Below, piece after piece: positions 8,060 to 16,349 of a DNA stretch of 32,373 bases. The DNA is from a bacterium. GTDB taxonomy: Bacteria > Cyanobacteriota > Vampirovibrionia > Obscuribacterales > JAKAZS01. Location: NCBI GenBank assembly GCA_021815785.1, contig JAKAZS010000034.1, forward strand, positions 1 through 32,373, read 5' to 3'. Under the pieces are notes generated by a model. It worked only from the letters and a program-made list of their open reading frames with translations, did no database searches and was not told where the DNA came from. A program made the translations under genes and the position numbers. Position 1 is the first letter of the stretch; the number at the start of each line of letters is the position of its first letter.

Positions 8060-8908
8060 TTATACTTGTGGTTTGGTTTGGCTTTTACCAAATTTTTTAC
8101 CAAGTTTTGGCGCTAAAGATTCAATGTATTGAAGAAGAGCATCTTTAGCTGTGTTAAGAAATTTTGCACTGTCGGTATCGCCACCCAAATCTGGATGTAA
8201 TGATCCTTGGGTAAGTTCTTTTTTCCAGGCTGTCATAACTGCTTCTTTAGTTATGTTACTTGGGTCGATACCTAGAATAATACATGCTTTGCGGATTTCA
8301 GCCGGAATTAAATTAGTGTTAAAGTTGGCTTGTGGCACTTTACTACCACCGACAAATTTATTTAATGATACAGTTGTGCTTTGATTGTCATTAGCTGAAA
8401 GGTTATTGGTCGCAATGTCTAAATTATCGTTGGTTTTAGGAGATTCAGCGGATAAATTATCGGATTGAGAACTGGTATTGTCATTAGCGACTGAGTCTAT
8501 GGAATTGTCAATTTGGGTTGATTGATTAGCGGTTAAGGTATTTTCCTGATCGTTAAAATTATTCTCGGTATTTAATGATGACAAGTCAATATCTTCAATA
8601 ATTTCAATATTGTTAATGTCATCTATATCATCAAATCCATCAAAGATATCGAGTGATTCTAAATCAAGAATTTTGATATTCTGGTTTTTATCAACTATTG
8701 GATTGATAATAGGGCGAGTTAGCTCTAAGCCTTCATGCTTAAGTAATTCAACTATTTTCGGATTATTTAGAATGAGATCTTCGTTTAACTGGCTTAAATG
8801 ACAGATTAATTCAATACTTAAAGGTTGATTTTCTTCCTTTGCCTTGCTTATGGCTAAGGAAATCATTTTTAAGTCAAGTTCGCTAAATGAATCGGGATTA
8901 TTGGTCAT
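8060..8908 (-). CDS. J-domain protein with acidic low-complexity middle
   Basis: A 282-aa protein in three parts. Residues 1-70 are helical and charged. Residues 80-185 are an acidic, Asn/Asp/Ser-rich stretch (FDGFDDIDDINN, IEIIEDIDL) that is probably disordered. Residues 203-270 form a degenerate DnaJ domain: KACIILGIDPSNITKEAV, then HPDLGGDT with the HPD tripeptide at 238-240, and a closing helix AKFLNTAKDALLQYI. J domains stimulate the ATPase of a DnaK partner through HPD, so a co-chaperone role is likely. The zinc-finger and substrate-binding domains of true DnaJ are absent. It heads the operon with der, plsY, htrA-like and response regulator genes. No clear ribosome binding site precedes the ATG at 8908, which may mean leaderless-like or weak initiation. 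The client is unknown. Confidence 0.75.
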   Translation of the reverse strand: MTNNPDSFSELDLKMISLAISKAKEENQPLSIELICHLSQLNEDLILNNPKIVELLKHEGLELTRPIINPIVDKNQNIKILDLESLDIFDGFDDIDDINNIEIIEDIDLSSLNTENNFNDQENTLTANQSTQIDNSIDSVANDNTSSQSDNLSAESPKTNDNLDIATNNLSANDNQSTTVSLNKFVGGSKVPQANFNTNLIPAEIRKACIILGIDPSNITKEAVMTAWKKELTQGSLHPDLGGDTDSAKFLNTAKDALLQYIESLAPKLGKKFGKSQTKPQV

Positions 8909-9292
8909 AATTAATTAAACAATGAAAGTCTCTAGAACAAAGAGGCTAATAACGCGGAATAATCTCATTTAAGGAACGCCTAATTGCCTAGGTAAGTAAA
9001 TTATAACTTATTCGTGGCATTTTTACATTAATCATTATCATTAAAACGAAACCATAGTTAAGAATTTGTATAATTGGGCTAAGGGCTTAAGTTAGAGTTC
9101 TGGTTGTTGACAGTTGCAATGATAACTATCCTGCTTAAGCATCCGTAACATTAAGGTTACTTAAAAATTGCCTTAGATTAATGAAAAAGATTTTATATGA
9201 ATTTAAATAATTGGTTAAGTTTTTTTAGATAGTCAGTGGATTAAATATATTTACAATGATCTGCTCACGAAAGTTATTGAGATTTAGCGTAA
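8909..9292 (-). promoter_or_regulatory. Promoter-bearing intergenic region upstream of the J-domain operon
   Basis: This 384-nt gap separates RNase E/G (ending at 9293) from the J-domain gene. It holds no credible ORF. A minus-strand TATAAT (9005-9000) lies about 92 nt upstream of the 8908 start and is a candidate -10 box, with only a poor -35 (TGTAAA or ATGTAA). A small hairpin, GTAAC with GTTAC around 9149-9164, lies in the region where rne transcription might end but lacks a good U-run. Nothing else is recognised. Confidence 0.3.
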
Positions 9293-11425
9293 TTAGTTCG
9301 ATTCTTCATTCAACGGAAAATCATTCTGACTTTTGATTTTTAGGCGGTAAATACCAGTATTTGGGTCAAATTCAGCATCTAAATATTTTTCATCAGTATT
9401 AGACGTATCGTTTTCAACATCTTGATTATTAGATATTGCGGCATTTACGTGATTATTGATTAAATTAAAAGTATAGTTTGGTGCGTCTAAATTTGAGTTT
9501 TGAATTGAATCAAAATTTAAATTTTCAGCGGTATTTTCAGTGATTAGCGACGTTTCTTGACTTTCTCCGGATATTGGGCTAAGCCTAATGGGATCAGCAA
9601 TAACGTTTAAATCTGTGGCAAACAATTGAGGCAAAGTTTCATTTTCCATTACTGACTGTTCTGCTTTAATATTTTGCGAAATTATTTGCGGATTTTCCAA
9701 TTCACTAAATTTGGCTTCTTCTGCATTTAAAGCAATTTCGCTAGCTGTTTCTCGACGATGATTATTTATATCACTATCAAGGTCTTGGTCGATTGTTAAA
9801 TCTTCCAAACTGAAATCTTCAAGATTTGAATTTGAGTAAGCTGGATTATTGATATTGAGTTGGTGCGTATTTTCATTGAGATTTTGCTCTAAAGCTTGAT
9901 CAAAGCTAAACTCATTAATAAGAAGCGATTCGGGTTGATTAGCTTCGAGAATTTCGCTTGCTTGTAAATCGGTGGCTTCAATCAATTCCTCAGCTTTATG
10001 ATTACTTTCATTACTGCGGTTATTTTCGATATTACGATTATTGTCGTAACTGGTTTTATAAAATTTATTATAATCCATACTACTACTAACTACCGGAAGG
10101 ACTTTTTTGCCATGAGCGCTAGCAGCCTTCAGAAATCCGTTTTTATCATTATTACTGATCTGATTAGAGGCAATGGCATTGCTCTTTAGGGTTAATGGTA
10201 TCATTATTTTGTCATTGCCGTGTGATAAGGTTAATGAAGGGATAATTCCTAGTCCTGAGCAATGACTGCAATGCTTCGTAAATAATTCACGAATACTTTG
10301 TCCTTGTCTGTGTCTGGTTAATTCTACGAGCCCAAGATCGGATAATTGTCCAAGCTGTGGTTTAGCTCGATCATCTTCTAAAGCTTTTTGAAAAACTTCT
10401 AATACTTGTTGTTGATCTTTACGGCTTTCCATGTCAATAAAATCAACAATTACCATACCACCAATATTACGTAAGCGTAATTGACGGGATATTTCGGTGG
10501 CCGCTTCAAGATTGGTTCTTTTAACAGTTTGGGCTTGGGTTCGTGAACTGGTAAATCTTCCTGAGTTGACGTCGATTACCGTTAAAGCTTCTGTCGGTTG
10601 AATATTTAAATGACCACCACTAGGTAAATCAACTCGATCAGATAGAGCCAGTTCAATTTCCTTATCGATATTACGACTGACTAAAAGACTTGCATTAGAA
10701 TCATTGCAGGTAACTTTAGTGTTTTTGCTAGCCCAGCCACTTAAATATTCTTGAGCTCGTTTACAAGCGTCTTGACTATCTAAGATTATTTCATTCATAT
10801 CTTGGCTGTAGGTATCACGAATAACTCGGTATAACAAGTCTTGGTCGCGATAAATAAGTGTTGGCCCGATAGTTGCCTCTGCTTGAGTCACTATTGACTG
10901 CCAGCGATCCCAGAGTAATTCAAAATCATCAAAAAGTTCTTGTTCAGTGTGTCCTTTAGCTTCAGTGCGAATAATAACGCCTACGCCAGGAGGTTTCATT
11001 AAGTTGATTATTGACTTGAGGCGTAGTCTTTCTCTAATATCACTAACTCGACGTGAAACAGATATCCCTTGTTCTTCAGGAACTAAAACGAGAAATTTTC
11101 CGGGCAAACTTACCGCTGTAGATACGCGAGGTCCTTTGTGTCCGGTTGGTTCTTTAGTTATTTGAATTAAAAGCTTTTGTTTTGGGACTAGCCTTTCTTT
11201 TAAATTTCCTTGACCACGAATGTCATTGGCATGAAGGAAACCCATTTTATCTTTGCCTAAATTTACAAATGCTGCATCTATGGCCGGTAGTATATTTTCG
11301 ACAATAGCTGTATATACATCACCAAGTAAAAGTTCTCCGCGATTAACAAAAAACTCAACTACGCGCTCATTCTCTAAAAGTGTTGCTATACCATCTTCTT
11401 CTGCTATAATTAGCGATCTTTTCAT
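9293..11425 (-). CDS. rne: Ribonuclease E/G family endoribonuclease
   Basis: A 710-aa RNase E/G. The N-terminus has the S1 RNA-binding domain (about 34-110; GDVYTAIVENILPAIDAAFV, MGFLHANDI). The catalytic core carries the magnesium-binding aspartates in LTVIDVNSGRFTS and MVIVDFIDMES. The zinc-link cysteines CSHC sit near residue 390, just before a long tail of about 300 residues rich in Asn, Glu, Ser and Ile. That tail is probably disordered, as in the scaffold regions of RNase E, but I see no arginine-rich C-terminal motif of the type known in Cyanobacteria. It cleaves single-stranded AU-rich RNA in mRNA decay and in rRNA/tRNA processing. The ATG at 11425 has AGAGG upstream. It is transcribed alone, away from the relA side. 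Confidence 0.95.
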   Translation of the reverse strand: MKRSLIIAEEDGIATLLENERVVEFFVNRGELLLGDVYTAIVENILPAIDAAFVNLGKDKMGFLHANDIRGQGNLKERLVPKQKLLIQITKEPTGHKGPRVSTAVSLPGKFLVLVPEEQGISVSRRVSDIRERLRLKSIINLMKPPGVGVIIRTEAKGHTEQELFDDFELLWDRWQSIVTQAEATIGPTLIYRDQDLLYRVIRDTYSQDMNEIILDSQDACKRAQEYLSGWASKNTKVTCNDSNASLLVSRNIDKEIELALSDRVDLPSGGHLNIQPTEALTVIDVNSGRFTSSRTQAQTVKRTNLEAATEISRQLRLRNIGGMVIVDFIDMESRKDQQQVLEVFQKALEDDRAKPQLGQLSDLGLVELTRHRQGQSIRELFTKHCSHCSGLGIIPSLTLSHGNDKIMIPLTLKSNAIASNQISNNDKNGFLKAASAHGKKVLPVVSSSMDYNKFYKTSYDNNRNIENNRSNESNHKAEELIEATDLQASEILEANQPESLLINEFSFDQALEQNLNENTHQLNINNPAYSNSNLEDFSLEDLTIDQDLDSDINNHRRETASEIALNAEEAKFSELENPQIISQNIKAEQSVMENETLPQLFATDLNVIADPIRLSPISGESQETSLITENTAENLNFDSIQNSNLDAPNYTFNLINNHVNAAISNNQDVENDTSNTDEKYLDAEFDPNTGIYRLKIKSQNDFPLNEESN

Positions 11426-11608
11426 TATTTACCTCTATATTGATTATGACCATAAAGTCAATAAAAACTGCTGTTTTACTGATTCAAAACTAAGTATATT
11501 TTTTAATAAGTCATTAAAGACAAAAATTTGCGAATTTCCAAACATGGATAATTATGTATTGATTGAAGGATTAAAACCAAATAATTTTGTTCAAATTAGT
11601 TTTGTTTT

Positions 11609-11643
11609 CACAAAAATTTAATAAATATTATTAAATTTTTGTG
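11609..11643. repeat. Perfect 16-bp inverted repeat, 3-nt loop
   Basis: CACAAAAATTTAATAA (11609-11624) is the exact reverse complement of TTATTAAATTTTTGTG (11628-11643), separated by ATA. It lies about 185 nt upstream of the rne start in a divergent spacer, where a terminator is not expected for either flanking gene. An operator or a 5'-leader hairpin involved in rne autoregulation is possible, since RNase E genes elsewhere are regulated through their 5' leaders. That link is inference. Confidence 0.6.
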
Positions 11644-11864
11644 GTTCAAACTTAAGAAATTAAAATTGTTGGTTTTAATGAAAATAAATCATTAAGATAT
11701 CAAATTTAATTTTGATACTCAGTACTTATTGTTATTATTGTTTTGTTAAAATATGCTTTAAACACTGGATAGCCAAAACAATTTAAAACTTACGATTCAA
11801 GTAACTTCTTAAACCTTAATTATTATAACAAAAAAAAACGCCATGGCTGGATCTTAAAATAAAT

Positions 11865-11888
11865 TAATTATGTATATTTACATAATTA
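11865..11888. repeat. Perfect 10-bp inverted repeat upstream of the 115-aa ORF
   Basis: TAATTATGTA (11865-11874) pairs with TACATAATTA (11879-11888) around a TATT loop. It is about 75 nt upstream of the 11964 start. Dyads of this size and spacing are typical of regulator binding sites, but no regulator can be named and the arm is purely A/T-rich. Confidence 0.4.
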
Positions 11889-11963
11889 TATCGTTTCTTT
11901 TAGCTTAAATCGTGGTAAATATGATTTAGAATTAATAATTTATTTATATTTAAGGTTTTTACA

Positions 11964-12311
11964 TTGATTATTGATGCATTTGCTAATTATTTACGAAAAA
12001 GTGATCCTGAGTTATCGGCTCTGGTTATATTAGCAAGGTGGCTTTGGGAAAATTTAACTTTTGCCGAAAATAATACTCAGATAAGCAAAGTCCTTAAAGC
12101 TGAAATTGCGGTAAGTATCTCGAAAAAAAACCTTTCAAATACTGATTTTAAACCTGTAAAACCCTTAAATGTCCCAGTTTATTTGTTTTCACCTAAATCA
12201 CCGACCGGGAAAGTACTTTTACAAAATCTTTATGATTTTTGTTTAAGTTATGAACATCAAAAATGGTCTAGGTTTATTCATCATGTTAAAGCCAGCGATT
12301 TTAACTACTAA
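11964..12311 (+). CDS. Hypothetical 115-aa protein
   Basis: A small soluble-looking protein with no family I recognise. The first half is helical (FANYLRKSDPELSALVIL, ARWLWENLTF). A middle basic Ser/Asn/Lys stretch follows, and then NVPVYLFSPKSPTGKVLLQN and a helical, aromatic C-terminus (FCLSYEHQKWSRFIHHV). There is no signal peptide or membrane segment. The start is TTG with AAGG about 8 nt upstream. It stands alone between rne and relA, on the same strand as relA but 245 nt away. The amino-acid composition is that of a real protein rather than a frame shadow, and there is no competing ORF. Function unknown. Confidence 0.55.
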   Translation: MIIDAFANYLRKSDPELSALVILARWLWENLTFAENNTQISKVLKAEIAVSISKKNLSNTDFKPVKPLNVPVYLFSPKSPTGKVLLQNLYDFCLSYEHQKWSRFIHHVKASDFNY

Positions 12312-12495
12312 TTATTTTGATACCATATTTTTTTAGGATAAGTTTAGGCTTTATTAACAATATACCAAGTTGATGTTGGGTATTTCAAACAGAGTTATCT
12401 GAATATATAATATACCTTTATTTTGATATTGATTAAAATTAACTAGTATTTAAAAAAATTAACCTTTATTGTTGAATGATTAACTTAAACAGCAG

Positions 12496-12524
12496 TTTAA
12501 CAAAATATTTATATTGTGTATAAT
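12496..12524 (+). promoter_or_regulatory. Candidate sigma-70-type promoter for relA/spoT
   Basis: A perfect TATAAT (12519-12524) is preceded at 17-nt spacing by TTTAAC (12496-12501), a weak -35. Transcription would start near 12531 and give a leader of about 26 nt, with an AAAGGA ribosome binding site just before the ATG at 12557. The remaining 245-nt spacer upstream shows nothing else. Confidence 0.45.
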
Positions 12525-12556
12525 ATATTGTACTCATCCAATGTATAAAAGGATTT

Positions 12557-14911
12557 ATGACTGACAATTCAGTACATCCTGTAGTCAAACAGGAAGAAGA
12601 AAAATTATTTTCGTTATTAGCGAAGCAAAATCGCTTAAAAGCTGATATTGATTATATAAAAAGAGCCTATGCTTTTGCTTATAAAGCTCATGATGGTCAA
12701 GTTCGTAAATCTGAAGAGCCTTATATTATTCATCCCATTAATGTGGCAATTTTACTGGCTGACCTTGATTCTGATAAACAAACTATAGCTAGTGGTCTTT
12801 TACATGATGTGATTGAAGATTGTAATATTGATGGCCAACAAATTGAAGAGAATTTTGGTTCTGATGTACGTTTAATTGTTGAAGGCGTTACTAAACTTGG
12901 TAAGTTAAGCTTTAGTTCCAAAGAAGAACGTCAGGCTGAAAATTTTCGTAAGTTAATTGTGGCTGTAGCTGACGATGTTCGAACATTATTAGTAAAATTG
13001 TCCGATCGTTTGCACAATATGCGTACCCTTGATCATATGGCTCCATACAAACAGGCTGAAATCGCTAAAGAAACTTTAGAAATCTATGCTCCTTTAGCCA
13101 ATCGTTTTGGTCTTGGTCAAATGAAATGGGAATTGGAAGATCTTGGTTTGAAATATTTGCATCCTGCTGAATATGCTGAAATTACTAATTTAGTTGCCCA
13201 AAGTCGAGATAGTCTTAAGGCTTTAATTGACGATACAGTTAATAAAATTAAAGATGAATTAAATTCCAAAAAAATTAAGGCCGAAATTACTGGACGACCT
13301 AAGCATTTATTTGGGATTTGGAAAAAAATGAAAACTCAAAATAAGAGTTTTCATGATTTATATGATATTTTAGCGGTGCGAATTATTATTTCAAGTATTG
13401 ATGATAAGGAGTTTTGTGATTTGGAAAGCGATCCTGATACGGCTAAATGTTATGAAGTAATGGGGCTAATTCACAATTTATTTAAACCAATACCAGGACG
13501 GTTTAAAGATTATATTGCTATGCCTAAGATGAATAATTATCAGTCATTACATACTGCGGTTATTGGCTCTACTGGCAAACCAATTGAAATCCAAATTAGA
13601 ACGGAGCGTATGCATCATATTGCAGAATATGGCTTCGCTGCTCATTGGCGGTATAAAGAATCTGGTCAATCAGTAAAAGCTGATTCAAGCCTAGATAAAA
13701 AACTGGCTTGGTTACGTAATTTAGTTGAGTGGCAGCAAGATCTTAAAGATGCTCAAGAATATCTTGATGTAGTAAAAATGGACTTGTTTTCCGATGAAGT
13801 TTTTGTGTTTAGTCCTAAAGGTGATGTGTATGATTTGCCTTCAGGCTCATCGCCTATTGATTTTGCCTATCGAATCCATACTGATGTTGGTAATAAATGT
13901 GTTGGTGCACGAATCAATGATCGTATTGTGCCATTAAATACAGTATTAAAAAATGGTGATATTCTTGACATAATTACCAGTAAAAACGCCCACCCCACTT
14001 TAGACTGGTTAAACTTTGCTAAAACTCATCAGGCCAAAAACAGAATTCGTCAATGGTTTAAGAAATATCACCGCGAAGAACATATTTTACAGGGGCGACA
14101 AATGCTTGAAGCCGAAATTGGTAAAAGTGGTCTTGATGAATTTTTAAAATCAGATAAAGTTCGTGATGTCGGCAAAAAATTAAACATTGTTGAACCTAAT
14201 GATATTTTAGCGGCCATTGGCTATGGTGATTTATCTGTAGCTCAGGTGGTAAATAAGGTTAAAGATGATCCGGAAAAATCTTTAAAAAACTTTAGCATAA
14301 ATAATAATGAAAAACGTAAACAAAGTAATGTTGGTAGCCTTGGTGGTCTGTTGCACCATTTGGCTAAATGTTGTCAGCCAGTTCCTGGCGAAGAAATTGT
14401 AGGTGTAATTAGTCGTGGCGATGGTATAGCGGTTCACAAAATTGACTGTTACAATTTAAGTAAAGTTGATGAAGATCGTCGTATGGCTGTAGACTGGTCT
14501 AAAGAGCGGGTATCTAAATATCCAGCTGGTCTGGTTGTAGAATGTCTGGATCGCGTTGGTATAGCTGGAGATATTTTAAAGAAAATTTCTGATTCGAAAA
14601 TTAATTTGCGTGATTTAAAAGTAGAAACGCATAAACAAAAGAAAATTGCTTTAATTCATATTATTTTAGATGTTCAGGACGTTGAACAGTTAAATAAAGT
14701 ATCTCAATCGATTAGTCAAATTAGTGATGTCATCAAGATATACCGTAAAGATAATCGCAGCAAAAATTCGGTAAGTTCAAACTTGGTTAATAATGCAAAC
14801 AATGTTGCTACTTCTGTCAGTAAAACAGCTAAGATTACGCCTATTTCGGACCCTAAACTTAGGGTTAAAGCAAATAATTTGAAAGTAAATAAAGAAAAAC
14901 GCGCTGAGTAA
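12557..14911 (+). CDS. Bifunctional (p)ppGpp synthetase/hydrolase RelA/SpoT (Rsh)
   Basis: A 784-aa long RSH enzyme. The N-terminal HD hydrolase domain retains its metal ligands: H45-D46 in KAHDGQVRK and H83-D84 in LLHDVIEDC, plus KLSDRLHNMRTL. The synthetase domain (about 225-365) has FKDYIAMPKMNNYQSLHT and EIQIRTERMHHIAEYG. A TGS domain (about 400-465) starts EVFVFSPKGDVYDLP. The C-terminal part includes the conserved HHLAKCCQPVPGEEIVG of the zinc-finger-like region (near 605) and an ACT domain (about 665-735). Intact HD and synthetase residues argue for both synthesis and hydrolysis of (p)ppGpp, making this the main stringent-response enzyme. The last ~50 residues are a Ser/Asn/Lys-rich extension. 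It leads a three-gene plus-strand unit with rdgB and the Cys-rich ORF. The ATG is supported by AAAGGA. Confidence 0.95.
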   Translation: MTDNSVHPVVKQEEEKLFSLLAKQNRLKADIDYIKRAYAFAYKAHDGQVRKSEEPYIIHPINVAILLADLDSDKQTIASGLLHDVIEDCNIDGQQIEENFGSDVRLIVEGVTKLGKLSFSSKEERQAENFRKLIVAVADDVRTLLVKLSDRLHNMRTLDHMAPYKQAEIAKETLEIYAPLANRFGLGQMKWELEDLGLKYLHPAEYAEITNLVAQSRDSLKALIDDTVNKIKDELNSKKIKAEITGRPKHLFGIWKKMKTQNKSFHDLYDILAVRIIISSIDDKEFCDLESDPDTAKCYEVMGLIHNLFKPIPGRFKDYIAMPKMNNYQSLHTAVIGSTGKPIEIQIRTERMHHIAEYGFAAHWRYKESGQSVKADSSLDKKLAWLRNLVEWQQDLKDAQEYLDVVKMDLFSDEVFVFSPKGDVYDLPSGSSPIDFAYRIHTDVGNKCVGARINDRIVPLNTVLKNGDILDIITSKNAHPTLDWLNFAKTHQAKNRIRQWFKKYHREEHILQGRQMLEAEIGKSGLDEFLKSDKVRDVGKKLNIVEPNDILAAIGYGDLSVAQVVNKVKDDPEKSLKNFSINNNEKRKQSNVGSLGGLLHHLAKCCQPVPGEEIVGVISRGDGIAVHKIDCYNLSKVDEDRRMAVDWSKERVSKYPAGLVVECLDRVGIAGDILKKISDSKINLRDLKVETHKQKKIALIHIILDVQDVEQLNKVSQSISQISDVIKIYRKDNRSKNSVSSNLVNNANNVATSVSKTAKITPISDPKLRVKANNLKVNKEKRAE

Positions 14912-14919
14912 TTGTTTTA

Positions 14920-15531
14920 GTGAATTTATTTTTTGCTAGTTCTAATAATCATAAAATTAAAGAAATTGAAGCAATTCTAATTCAATTTCAAAATTTAAGT
15001 CTAGGTTCACTTAATATTCTACAGTTACCAGAAAAAATTGATATTCCTGAAACGGGGGTTACTTTTATGGAAAATGCTAACATTAAAGCTAGTACGACTG
15101 CTAAATTAATGTACGAGTATGCCTTGGCTGATGATTCTGGTCTTGAGGTAAAAGTGTTAGATAATCGACCCGGTATTTATTCAAATAGATATGTTAGTGG
15201 ATCTGATCAAGATCGCTGTGCAAAATTGTTAAGTGAATTAGCTCAAATACCTAAAACTATGCGCCAGGCTCGTTATGTGTGTGCGATGTCCTTAGCCTGC
15301 CCCAATGGTGAAATCATATTTACAACCCAAGCTTATCTTAATGGCTGGATTGGTTTTAATAACGCTGGTCATAATGGTTTTGGCTACGATCCAATTTTTT
15401 GTCCTAATAATGATGAAAAATCTATTGCTGAATTAAGCGATTCGGCAAAAAATTTAATTTCGCATCGGGCTAATGCACTTAAAGAAGTTATACTATTCTT
15501 AAATGGGTATCATGAGGTAAAGCAACAATGA
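14920..15531 (+). CDS. rdgB: RdgB/HAM1-family XTP/dITP pyrophosphatase
   Basis: A 203-aa nucleoside-triphosphate pyrophosphatase that removes non-canonical purines (XTP, dITP, ITP) from the nucleotide pool. The family signatures are all present: FASSNNHKIKEIEAIL at the N-terminus, FMENANIKA, the ADDSGLEV metal/catalytic motif near residue 67, GIYSNRY, GFGYDPIF near 146 and SHRANAL at the end. The start is GTG at 14920, 8 nt after the relA stop, with no strong ribosome binding site, so it is probably translated by coupling to relA. Its own stop overlaps the next ORF (ATGA). Co-transcription of (p)ppGpp and purine-sanitation genes is biochemically sensible; any functional link is inference. Confidence 0.95.
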   Translation: MNLFFASSNNHKIKEIEAILIQFQNLSLGSLNILQLPEKIDIPETGVTFMENANIKASTTAKLMYEYALADDSGLEVKVLDNRPGIYSNRYVSGSDQDRCAKLLSELAQIPKTMRQARYVCAMSLACPNGEIIFTTQAYLNGWIGFNNAGHNGFGYDPIFCPNNDEKSIAELSDSAKNLISHRANALKEVILFLNGYHEVKQQ

Positions 15532-15779
15532 AAGAAGCTGATTTTAAAGGTCTTATACTGATTATTATTGCGGTTCTAGTTAGTGTATTCGTAAATAACA
15601 CACCTGGATTAGCGAAGCGTTGTGTAGGCGCTAATCCTTGTGAGGCCTGTACTACATGTAATTATTGTAAGTTTTGTGCTGTTGAAAATGGGCATTGTGG
15701 AATTTGTCAGGCTGATTCATTGCAAAAGCCGCCTGTACGTACTAACAAACACGTTCAAGGGACAATAATTAAAAAGTGA
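15528..15779 (+). CDS. Small exported cysteine-rich protein
   Basis: An 83-aa protein overlapping rdgB by 4 nt (ATGA), so it is very likely translated by coupling. Residues 8-28 are a strongly hydrophobic segment (LILIIIAVLVSVFV) ending NTPGLAK, either a signal peptide or a membrane anchor. The exported part has eight cysteines at 32, 38, 41, 44, 47, 50, 57 and 60, a run of CxxC spacings (CEACTTCNYCKFC, then CGIC) that suggests bound metal, an iron-sulphur cluster or disulphides. The tail is basic (PPVRTNKHVQG, ending IKK). I recognise no named family. The repeated CxxC spacing resembles clusters in ferredoxins or zinc proteins but matches neither fully. Confidence 0.75.
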   Translation: MKEADFKGLILIIIAVLVSVFVNNTPGLAKRCVGANPCEACTTCNYCKFCAVENGHCGICQADSLQKPPVRTNKHVQGTIIKK

Positions 15780-15854
15780 TATTTTAATTAAGAACTATGA
15801 AATTATTAGATTTTAAAAGATTAACCTAACTTTAGTTACCGTTTTGGTGAAGCC

Positions 15855-16349
15855 TTACTGAATAACTTGACTTTGGATATTAGCAAAATTATTGATTAGT
15901 AAGTTTAAATTTATCCAGATAGTTTTTTGATTTGAGCTAATATTATTATCAGTTGTTATACTAAAATCATCTTGATTAGCATATAATTCTATTTTGGCCA
16001 GCATTGGATCTTTGTTGTCCAGGTAATTAATTACCGCAAAATTATTATCCTTAGCAATCAATACCAATCCATAATCAGGAATATTTATCTGGTTAGGTTT
16101 ATCCTTAAAAGAATTTATGGTTATGGCTAATTTATGCTTAGGCAAAAAGGCCTCTTGAAACAATTGGTTAATAGTTATAAGCTTTAGAGGCAGTTCAATT
16201 TTGGGAATTTGTAAATCAATTGTACTACTAGTGCAATGATATGGCATTTGACCTTGACTATTAGTTAAAGGTAATGAATTTTGTGCATTAACTAAACTAT
16301 TAGATATAAGATATAGGCAAAGTATAATTATTGCATACGGATAAAGCAT
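15855..16349 (-). CDS. Predicted secreted protein of unknown function
   Basis: A 164-aa protein with a clear N-terminal signal peptide (hydrophobic core YAIIILCLYLISNSLV, probable cleavage after VNA). The mature part is rich in Asn, Ile and Leu with alternating hydrophobic residues (IDLQIPKIELPLKLITI, GLVLIAKDNNFAVINYL), suggesting beta structure. One cysteine (YHCTSST) remains. No catalytic motif or known family is evident. It is convergent with the cysteine-rich ORF and divergent from the cytidine-deaminase-like gene, so it is probably transcribed alone. The ATG at 16349 has no strong ribosome binding site (GTAACAAAGA lies just upstream). Confidence 0.65.
   Translation of the reverse strand: MLYPYAIIILCLYLISNSLVNAQNSLPLTNSQGQMPYHCTSSTIDLQIPKIELPLKLITINQLFQEAFLPKHKLAITINSFKDKPNQINIPDYGLVLIAKDNNFAVINYLDNKDPMLAKIELYANQDDFSITTDNNISSNQKTIWINLNLLINNFANIQSQVIQ

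Larger units (their letters stand above)
11426..11963. other. 538-nt AT-rich intergenic region with two perfect inverted repeats
   Basis: This divergent spacer lies between rne (minus) and the 115-aa ORF (plus). It has no convincing gene; the ORF track entry 11253-11621 is an antisense frame of rne running into the spacer. It must hold the rne promoter. Two notable structures are listed separately at 11609-11643 and 11865-11888. An A9 run followed by CGCCATGGCTGG (11830-11850) is the only locally GC-rich patch. I identify no riboswitch or known RNA. Confidence 0.5.

Noticed and set aside
7823-8148. ORFs within and opposite der (7823-8005 minus, 7933-8148 plus)
   Set aside because: They are alternative frames of the Der P-loop region and the downstream spacer with no independent support.
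11253-11621. 122-aa plus-strand ORF antisense to rne
   Set aside because: It reads the complement of the rne start and then AT-rich spacer, with no family pattern or ribosome binding site.
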